A stretch of DNA of 64,000 nucleotides from Tubulanus polymorphus (taxonomy: Eukaryota > Nemertea > Palaeonemertea > Tubulaniformes > Tubulanidae): assembly GCF_964204645.1 (NCBI RefSeq), contig NC_134027.1:24726485-24790484 (forward strand), read 5' to 3'. The notes beneath the pieces were generated by a model. The model was not told the origin of the DNA, did not search any database, and saw only the letters and a list, made by a program, of their open reading frames with translations. Of the stretch, positions 45,101 through 56,500 are shown one piece after another. The position numbers were made by a program, and so were the translations under genes. Numbering within the stretch: the first letter of the stretch is position 1; every line of letters begins with the position of its first letter.

Positions 45101-47540
45101 TTAAGGTTGCTGCTACTAGTCTTCGGTACGCAATTCCTGATCAAGTTAAATCTAGTCTTACGCTCGAATCTTTTTGAATCAGATCTTAAACATATCTTCT
45201 TAACTCTTTCAGTGCGGTGTACAAATCAGTGATAGATTTTGCTAGTACACCGCACTGTGGTGTATTGATGTAATTAGTAATTAGTAATTATCTCTCTTGA
45301 AAGATGGCAGCACCTGTCAAACATAGTGAAATATTAGTAACCAACGATACACCGCACCGCAGTGTAGACGCACTATAGCGGTATTCCCGTTATTCAACAC
45401 ACTAGGGCGGAATTATTAAAAATTTTCAAATTATCTCCAGCACTATAGGGTATTAATTAGTCAGCACTGAAAGGGTTAAACGCGTCTATTTCCCGCGATC
45501 TCATTATGAATTGTGTCTTTTTTAAAACCGTTCCAATATTCGTGTATCGTCTCGATTGCGTTGTGAAAATTGAAAATAAAGCGCAGCGGATTATTACGTA
45601 GTAGGCACACGCGCTATAAAAGACAATAGATTAATATTATCATTATAATTTTTATTATTATTATTATTATTATTGCGGGCCTTTCGTCGCATTTGAAATG
45701 AAACCTCGAAATGCTCTCTTACAATTCTTCGTTGAGTGTGTGGGGTTATTTTTCAATTGCGCGTTGATTATAATTGATATATGGTGTCTGTATGCTTCCA
45801 TCGATATTCGAGTACCACGCAGTACATAAGTTTTTTTTTTTTATAGTTTAAATGTTGACAGCCCCGCTGTCATATACGCGTTACATTATTTTTTTTCATA
45901 GCCGCTATGATATGATATGACATGATTATTATTTACATAAAAGATAGCTACACAGTTTACTTAAGGGTGCATGATGAAGTCTCCTGTGGACGTAATATTG
46001 TTTAATGATAATTCACGATTTAACGATTATTTATTTTACACGGGCATTTTTTGCCGGGAACAACCGTCCCGAGGGTGCCAAATGGGCCGAATTTGGCCCG
46101 ACCAAAAACGTGGGACCAAGTTTTTAGCACGGGTCAAATAATTGCGTGTGAATTGCAACCGGTTCCTGAAGCGACTCACTTCACTTTGTTTAGTATCGAG
46201 TGAGTGGTTTACGTGTGAACGCGCGCTATCTAATTAGCCACGGGCCAAATTTGTCTCAGGGCCTGGTCCGGGCCAAATCGTCTCTGCGCGATCGCGGCTT
46301 ATGTTTAATTTAATACTGCCCTAAGATTAATCAGCTTGATATCGATATGTACAGTACATTATCCTGTACATTGCTTATTTAGGATCATTCATTTATTATG
46401 TACGCATAAAATTTGAAATTTTCAACCCCCCCTCCCCCTCTGTACGCATAATCGGCCATTTTATCATATACATTAAGCATTACAGTACGCAATTGCACTG
46501 ACCCCTCCCCCTCCCTTAATGCGTACATAATAAATGAACGACCCCTTTTTCAAAATTACGATCAGGCTAACCATAACAAGACCCGGCAGCTATATTTTTA
46601 AATTTCGTAAATAGAATCTACAATTGATTGAGTCAAAGGATCAGATTACATATTGTGTATTATATTATATATTTCATATACGTAGATTAAACTTGATTCA
46701 ATCACAAGCAAAGTTGCGCAGTATTTCCTGTAATTCTACGTGCGTAATATCTGTCCGGGGGTTGTTCGGATAATGGCAGAGAATCTAAATCTCTTAAAGC
46801 GTCTACTTCATCGAAATGAACTGATTACGAATTTTATCGCATTTCAACAAAAGCGGCCCGGCCGATCGGGAGAAATGCGGTATCGTTTTTTTTTAGGCCG
46901 ATGAATTTTTCCGAATTCGAGATCGTGGCGTCGGGTATAGCTGGATAGCGTCTAGTCGTAATGAGTTATCGCGAGAGCCCTTTTAGTTACTGTAGGATAT
47001 CTGTTCAGCTGATTGGAATTCACACTGTTTGTGACGTTCGATAGTAGTTCACTGCAGTTCACTGTGTTTGGTCATTCACCTTAGCTGAACGATGTCAAGG
47101 TCGTATTCGCGCAATAACAACATGGCTCTCTCTCTCTCTCTCTCACTCTGTCGAGGCAGAGCGTACCGTGCGAGTGTTCTACTTCGAATTTAAACTTTTT
47201 CGGTATCAGTTTGAAAACAGCGGCTGATCTAGGGTCTGATTCAGCGAGGGGCGCACCCACAATATTGGGCGGGTGCATCAAAGTATTAATAGGTCACCCC
47301 CGAGAAAGCTCATCGGAAAACATTTTCGAATGTAAAAAAAATGAACGAGCTCGTGGATTTAAGGTTTTTTTTACCCGTATCAGTTTGATATTTTTCATTT
47401 TCCCATAATATTCCAGGGCCAGTTTACATCTTGGGGGGGGGGGGGTTGTGGTGTGTGCCCTCGGCAACCTCTACTCTGATCCGCCCTGCGAAAATCAACT
47501 TAACTGAATTGGGATACGAAGTGATGTGTATATATATATA

Positions 47541-47594
<54 letters not shown>

Positions 47595-50500
47595 GACTGA
47601 TCTGTAGCGATCCTGTCTGTAGTATGACGAATTTTTTAAATCGCACGCACCTGGACCCGTGTGGAACCTCATTACGGTCGTACTATTGACGAATGAATAT
47701 TTTTTTTAATTTTTTTTATATTTAATTTTATTTGCCGTAAAAGCTGAACGGCCGGTTGTAGAAAGCGCGGTAACAAACTAGATCACATCCCTGGAGTCGA
47801 GTGGAGGACTGATCGGTTCAGAAAATAGAATATTTGAAATAACAGGATATAGAAACATAATATTGAAATCTCCAAGCTCCGCTTTAATAGATGTTAAGAC
47901 ATCTCCTGGCCGAGGAGTATTCAAAACATTAAATTTTCCTTTTACAACATTTGCTTTAAGCATTGTGCCATGACGTGTAAATCCTTGTCCTTTTCTCATC
48001 ATTGAAATAACGCGGCCATGATCTCGAATTTAGATGATTTGTTTTCAACTTCTATCTTACAACTCCGACTAGAAAACTGTGCGCTTAACAATATTTTCGT
48101 TTATATTCAATGGAATGAGTACTGCTGTATGAATACTGCTGACATGTTTGTGACACTAACACGTTTCTAATTACCTAATCCAATTAGTACAAGCAACTCA
48201 TCGATGTTGATGCGCTTTTTAACATATCGATATCAGCCGATTAATCTAGGAGAGAGAATTAGATTTATTATTATTAAACAATATTACCTCGATAAGATCG
48301 TTATTATTGTACGCTCTGATAAAAATCTAAATTAAAACTAAGAATCGAACTGCATGATAACTGCCTTTATCGTTAGTTGTTTGAGGTATCTAAGTTTTGG
48401 ATACGTACATGTACATAAGATATCGAAAAAAAAATATTAATAATTTGCACTTTTTGAACTTTTCGTACGTCGATAAATGAAACCTTTTTCCTAAAAAGAG
48501 AAACTGGCAGCCGTTTCTGACGCAGCCGTTGACTTGAGAAATTGAGGTTGGAAAAAAATTCGATGCCGTTCCCAGGGTGCCGTTTCAGACAAAGATTGAT
48601 TACCTCGGTACGTAGGTACGCTTGACGGTAACTCATGGCAACGGTCTCAATTTGAACGAATCATATTTGATCTCTCCTCAATTATCATCGCAAGTCGCTG
48701 CCTTCTGGGAACGAATGATTTCGTATGGATAGAGACTTTTTTTTAAATGTTAGATTAACCCCGGTACGTAAAACCGATTCGAACGACATTGTTATGATTT
48801 TGACTTTTCTGTTCGGGGAACCAAAAAGGTGCTTAGACTGGTCTTAAGTTGTTAGATTGGCTATAGAGCCAAAAAGGAGCGCAGACTGGTCTTAAGTTGT
48901 TAGATTTGCTATAGAACCAAAATGAGCTTAGACTGGTCTTAAGTTGTTAGATTTGCTATAGAATCAAAAATGAACTTAGACTGGTCTTAAGTTGTTAGAT
49001 TTGCTATAGAACCAAAATGAGCTTAGACTGGTCTTAAGTTGTTAGATTTGCTATAGAACCAAAAAGGTGCTCAGACTGGTCTTAAGTTGTTAGATTGGCT
49101 ATAGAACCAAAAAGGAGCTCAGACTGGTCTTAAGTTGTTAGATCGGCTATAGAACCAAAATGAGCTTAGACTGGTCTTAAGTTGTTAGATTTGCTATAGA
49201 ACCAAAATGAGCTTAGACTGGTCTTAAGTTGTTAGATTTGCTATAGAACCAAAATGAGCTTAGACTGGTCTTAAGTTGTTAGATTTGCTATAGAACCGAA
49301 ATGAGCTTAGACTGATCTTAAGTTGTTAGATTTGCTATAGAACCAAAAAGGTGCTCAGACTGGTCTTAAGTTGTTAGATTGGCTATAGAACCAAAAAGGA
49401 GCTCAGACTGGTCTTAAGTTGTTAGATCGGCTATAGAACCAAAATGAGCTTAGACTGGTCTTAAGTTGTTAGATTTGCTATAGAGCCAAAAAGGAGCTCA
49501 GACTGGTCTTAAGTTGTTAGATTGGCTATAGATCCAAAATGAGCTTAGACTGGTTAGAATGAGTTTAGACTGGTTTTAAGTTGTTGGATCGACTATAGAA
49601 TCAAAATGAGTTTAGACTGGTCTTAAGTTCAAAAATGAGTTTAGACTGGTCTTAAATTGTAAGATCGGCTATAGGTAGAACTAAAATGAACCACCATAAA
49701 CCTAGACCCACCCTGAGTTGAGAGATGAGGCTATCCATAAGCTGATTCCAAATTTGATTCAGCTATGATCTGGGACAATTTGCCCCTGTCCTACATCGCG
49801 TCCACGTGATCGCGATCATAAAACCAAAAAACGGCCTCGATTCGTCCTGTTTACAGTACAAGTTCAAGCACCTTTATCATATCGCTTACGGCGCTAGTGT
49901 CATGAGTAGGGCCCTGGTTTTCTAACAGAAGTCAACGATATGTAAATATTGAATCATTCCCTTTGAACAATTAAAATGTCTCATGATCGGTCGTTCGATA
50001 GACGATGTATCGTCATCGACACGGCCGCCTTACCCGCAGAAATCGGCGCAACGTCCGTGTAATTTCTTTTCTTTAAAAAAAACGTCAGGGAATTTTGTAA
50101 AAAGAAAATAATAGCTGAGAATCCGAGAAAAGTCGGGATAATTTGTTGAAATTGTTCGATCGCACGTAAAATCAAACAGTTTCCGTCTGTGTCTTACGTA
50201 TTTGACTGCGTTAATTCATCGGTTTCTTAGCAGATCAAGTCAGGAAAAACAACGCGCATGTCAGGGAATTGTCGGGGGGGGGGGGAAAGAAAGTCGAATT
50301 AAAGTGGCCACCATGATCGCGTAAGATGAATATGTAGAAAATACCGCAATAAGTCCAAGAAATGGACGAAATGTTCAGCAGAAAGTGAATAATATATCTA
50401 CAGCAATGTGTTTCACCTATCATCGGGAGTACTGGTATATACGGACACCTGTCACTGACATGCGAGATAACTTTTCATGATTTCAACTCGTGATCATCGT

Positions 50501-53500
50501 ATCGAATTTTGCGTTGATCACGTCGAATTTTGACTTCGCTCGAATTTCGACATGAAATCTGTCGAAATCTGTCGAAATCGTGAAAAAATTATCTTACTAT
50601 GTCATCGACGGGCTTCCGTAGATAAAAGTAACTGACGTATATACAAGAATCAAACAAAGGAACTTAAAAAAACCAGATGTGACGACTACTACTATTACAC
50701 TCCCAGGAGCTCAAATACTACGTACAAAAATCAAATCAAAATGTCAGATTTCTAGTTCATTTTCGATTAAACTGCATTTAGACCGACACGACACGGTCAG
50801 AATTCTTTGGTGCCTTTTTATTTTTTTTCTCTGTATCATAATTTGTCGTTGTAACCACCTGCGATACACAATAGATATTTTTCCTAAATATGTAATCTAT
50901 GTTTCTTGACTAAATGCCTCTCAGAGATGCTCAGAAAGCTCTAAAATCATAGTAAAATTTCAAAAATTTTGCTGATACGTCTTTCCGCCAAATTAAGAAT
51001 ATATGCCCTTTTTATTGGTCGACATGGTCACAACATGCCCCTGGATCCGCCCTTGAACTGCTAGTTTTGATGTCAAATTGTAGCGCTGCAAAGGTTGACA
51101 CCACAACGGTGTTCGGGTCTTTAAAGTCACACTTGACGCAGGGAAACACAGAAACCGGGAATCGTGCGTGTTCAATCGTGGAAACATTGTTTCCCGTTTC
51201 TCGTAAACGCACGCGATACATGGAAGCGCATCGGTCAAGTTTCTGTGTCTCCCGGAGTCCCGGGTATCGTGTGATAAACGAGTGATTAAAACGTTGAAAG
51301 GAGAATGACTTATAGTACATAGATAAAAACCGACGCCTGAAAACTAGAACCAATCGAAAAAATCAAGTTGAAATTCAGCTGACGCGTGATTTTAAAATAC
51401 GACCCAAAATCTGCCCTGCAGTCGTACGTTAGCACGGTTAGCGTTTATATCACGCGGCGGTGAATTTTGCGCCGGAAAAAAAATTCGGTCCCTCGAGCAA
51501 TTAGAATATCGTTCAAAAAAAAACCCATTCTTTTTTAAATATGACGACGCGCCATAGATTTGCTCCGGCGTCATATGGAGCGTTTAATACGGCGTGTGCA
51601 CTGGTTGTTTGTCTCACCGTTAGCTCCGGGGGCAGTGAACTCCGCCGCGCAAAATCAATACGCGCGGTTTCGAGTTCAACAGGCGCTGTGTGTGTGTGTG
51701 CGCGCGCGGCTGCGTAATAAATGTTATCGGAACACTCGCACTTTTATGGAAAAACGTTATTCTCACTCGGCGCTCGAGGTGGGCAGCAGTGCGGTACGCA
51801 GTACGGTGTACAGCAACCTCCGCGGCCGTCGTACCTTACATACTGAACTAAAACTATTCAAATACTATATATAGTCTTGACGTAAACGTTTAAGAGGATT
51901 TAATTAGATAGAAGTCGGGCGGTCGGTATATTATGATCAGTGCTCGGTAGGATCATCGCATTAGAAGCAGCAGGTACGTACGAATGATGAAACCGATATT
52001 GCGTACGTGTGTCTGTGGCGTTACTCAATTCGCTCTCGATAATTCGTATCTTAGTTATTGTAGGGTAGATTATAACGGTTGGAATAATGATATCGCCTCG
52101 AAGAACGTTGCGGAAGGCATCGATGTATATTTAAACTAGTTCATATGTCCTATAAACTAGTTTATACGTCCATGCAGAAGGTCGCTGACCGAGCGTCTGG
52201 TCATGTGAAAGACAGACTGAATTTAGTGTTTATACTACAGCGCTTTCTGTAGAGAGTACTGTACTATGACTTTGTATATAAATATGTATATTACATACCC
52301 GGGTAGATGAATAGTTCCTCAATTCCGTTCAGAAATTCATTTGACGAATATCACTCATATCCATATTAAATTTTCAGGGGGTCGGATACCCGCTGAAAAT
52401 CGGAGTAATCCTTTTTTTGTTAACTCATTGTTTCTGTGAGGATGACCGAAATGGTAGGCACCGAAATGGTAGGCACTGAAACATAGGCCCTATGATTATA
52501 ATCAAAAATACATAAATCCTCTTTATGTATTTTTGTTATAATTGATGCCTAGTTCATAGGACGGAGTCTCTTTTCTCTGATTCAAATATAAGTTAAAGAA
52601 GACTTTTTGACAATGATTCTATCCACAGCGTGAAATGGATATAAAAACGATGGTTTATTATTCGGCATGCACAGTTTCGTATTAAGCCCGATTTGAGGTA
52701 CATTTTCAAAAAGATTAAGCGCAAAATCCCCCAAAAAATCGATCGCACAAAAAATGAACAGACATATTTAGGTTATAGTCGAAATGTGGAATCGATAATT
52801 TATTAGCTTCAGGGCTTCTCGTTATATACTAGTGTTGGATTGTCTGTATATATATATATATCGCTGGGTTTCAGGCGAACCGTCGAATATACACTTTTGT
52901 CGAAACTGGGAAAAATCGATTTTAAATTTTGAACTTTGTCGCTCTCGTTTTTCGATATCAGATTCATTCATCTCTGCTGCTAAAATACAGTAAGCTGATT
53001 TAGGTCCCTTAATAATTTGTTAAACAAGCGAATACTGTGTAAGAGGTATTGTAATGTATGATAGTATGAACGATCGCCTGATGCATTGTTCGCTATGTAT
53101 TCATAGGGTCGATTACACCGATCGAACTTCTATCATTTTTCCCGATCGATTTTTGGTGTTGAATTCGTCGGCGATGAGAACGTTTCTATTATTAGTTACG
53201 GATTGTCGTTAGTTTTACTGAATATTCGAACTCGTCATAATTTTACTGAATTTTATTAAACAAATCATAATCGGGGTTGGCACTTAACAGGAAATCGGGA
53301 AAAAGTTCGCGAAATTTTTTTTCTTTAAAAACTTCTAGGAGTAGTCAGGGAATATTGCATACAACAAAAAAAAAAAATTATTTTGACACGGGCCAGATTT
53401 GGCTCGAGCCTGATCCACGCCAATTAGGCCGGGGGCAAATCGTCTCTGTGTGACTTATTGGACCTCACAGATTATCGTGCCTTGAGGAATCGATTTTTTT

Positions 53501-56500
53501 TCAATTCAAAATAACTTTATTTCACGTTAAGTGTAAAACGTAAAGCGTATCATTGGTTTATACAGTTATAATGATAATTAATAATAAAGATTTATTTAGC
53601 CTGAATACCATGTAAAGTAATATGCTCAACGGGCTTCACATAATGAAAATTAGACAGACATCAGCATTCGGTTAAAAGCAGTAAGAAATCAATATGTTTT
53701 AAGACAATTTCTTAAAAAAAAAAACACTAAGAGAATAACACCTCACGTAAGTAATAAAGTACAGGACAGAACAAAAATCATATTCTCGGATTTTTTTTTT
53801 CAAAGGAAATTATTTTTAACGAAATTGATAATCGAGAAAAATATATAGTAGACATTTGTATCGGTTTTTTTTTATTATCTTAAAGTAAGGATTGACCCTG
53901 TTATTTATTTCATTCATATAATATAAGAATATTAACGAAAAAAAATTGAGCCGCAATATCTAGACGCAGTGAATTCGTCATGACGACTGATGGTTTTTTT
54001 GCGAGTACTTATAGAATAGAATGAGGTTAAAATGATTATCAGAAGCTCTTGAAACGTCGGAAGTGTTTTCACCAAGAGAGAGAACATGTTCGGATATTCT
54101 CGTTGAATTGCATTGGGAGTTCCGTATAATGTATGTTCTTGACGAAACGCTGTTCCATTTAAAAGAACGCAATAATCGAATAGATTGGAAAATATCGAAA
54201 CGAAACCTGTGCTTCTGGATCTAGAGTTGAATTGATTCCACACAACTGTGAATTCAGATCTGGAGTTAAATTTGACCAACGCACGCAACTGTGAAACTGG
54301 ATCCAGAGTCAAATTAAACCCAAGCAACTGTGGAACTGGATCCAGAGTCAAATTAAACCCACTCAACTGCGGAACTGGATTCACAGTCAAATTTAACCCA
54401 CACAACTGTGGAACTGGATTCACAGTCAAATTTAACCCACTCAACTGCGGAACTGGATTCACAGTCAAATTTAACCCACACAACTGTGGAACTGGATCCA
54501 GTCGAATCAAACCCAAACAACTGTGAATCTGGATCTAGAGTCAATTATAACCTACATACCGACCTGTGGAATTGGATCCAGAGACGAATTAAATTCACAC
54601 AACTGTTGGACTGGATTAACAGTGAAATTAAACCCACACAACTGGATCCAGAGACAAACCCACACGACACAGTTGTAGAACTGGATCGAGAGTAAAATCA
54701 AACCCTCACGACTGTGGAACTGGATTCATTGAGTGATTCATTGAGTATTTTGACTGTTCTCTATTTTCAGACACGTGATTATATTGGGTGATTTGAACAC
54801 ATCGTTGCAGCCGATTGATCATTGTGATCCCGGAGAAGAGAAGGTGAGTTTATTACCTGATCTACTCGACCACTCATCAACATTGTCGTCTGACATCTCT
54901 TTAGGGCCTGCTAGAGTGAAACCTGTAGAAACCAGGCATGTTTTTTTTTCCCCGAATTTCATCAAACCTATCAAATTATCAGCCATGATATTTAGTCTGA
55001 ACATTTAAAAATGACGCGGTATATGCCCACGCCCGTGGAGACCGTATGAACTTTGATAACGTGTACCCGCGGAACCCGCAGAGACCGGGGGCGATAGGAA
55101 ACCAAATACAGGACTCGAAATTCCAATCTAGTCTTCAAGTCTAGTGCTCTACAGAACTGAGCCATTGCCATGACCCTACTGTCAAATTGTTATGATAGTC
55201 CATTATCAAAATAACTGTTTACTGATTGACTGAAATTTTGTTTGCCTCTATTTGCCCCCCCCCCTTAAATATTTTCACACCCTTTAAAGGCCTTGCAATA
55301 GTTTATACGATGACACTACACCAAATATCCACAGCGACAATAGCTGCTACAAGTTTTCTATTATCAAATAGAATGTCGAGTCTGCAGCACTCTGATACAT
55401 GTTAATTTGCCACGATTCGCGCGATTCAAGGCTTTGAGATGGTGTTTCAGTCGTGACTGTGCGAGATTCAGGGCTATGAGGGGGTGGCTACAGTGCACGC
55501 GAGGGGCGGGAGGCGGTTGTGAGGGGTGCAATCAAAGCCAGGGGATGAAATGTTTAAACTTCAAACAATATCTTGCCTAAGAAATCTATCTGTAGGTAAT
55601 TTCTTACCCTGAAGCCACAAAATACCGTTGACCTGCCATCCACAAAATACTGTACGTCTGGCAATAGTGAGGGGTCAATCAGGGTGGTAGATTAATACCT
55701 ATCATATGAATATGTCATTTAGAGAAACCCATTTAAGCAACTGTTATTGATTTTTTCTTACGCTTCACGTTGAATCCTTTCCAGGGGCGGATCTAGCTTT
55801 TCGGAAAAAGGGCTGTGCACTACTTACTTAGGTCAGTCAGTGCTTGCACAACAGGGGTCTGGGGACGCTTCTGCGGAAGATGATTTTGAAAAATTAGATG
55901 CATTGATTAGGTGCATTCTGAGCACTTCGTGGTTGAAATTAGGAATGAAATATGTTCATAATTTCACTTTTTCTAAAAAAGAAAACTTAGGTAGAAAATT
56001 TCAAAGTCACTCGGCTGAAAATCCTGCTTGCGTCCATCTTTAGAGTTCAATTTTCTTAATGATATTCATCAAGTCTGAAATATTTTGAATTATTATGACA
56101 ATATTTTCTAATTTCAAAAAACATTTCATCTTTTGTAGGATTTCCTGAGCAGCCCATCGCGGATCTGGTTAAACGACTTCCTGCGTCAACGTCCGCGCGT
56201 CGACGACAACACGTCGATCGTCGACACGTTCCGTTATTTCCATCCCGACCGGAAGAACGCGTTCACCTGCTGGTGTTCGATGACAAACGCTCGACTGACG
56301 AACTACGGAACGCGAATCGACTACGTGCTCGCCGACCGCGAATTGACGACGCGACACTTCGTCGACACGCGTCACCTCGTCGACGTTGCCGGTTCCGACC
56401 ACTGCCCCGTGCAGTCGGACGTCGACGTCGTGTTACTACCGGCGACGAAGCTGCCGTCGCTGTGCGCGAAATTCTTGCCCGAATTCGCCGGCAAACAGAG

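Noticed and set aside
51560-51874. 104-codon plus-strand frame
   Set aside because: No recognisable domain, biased by local CpG-rich composition and a TG/CG simple repeat.
53932-54544. 194-codon minus-strand frame and plus-strand frames
   Set aside because: Mostly the second 39-bp minisatellite array; repeat artefact.
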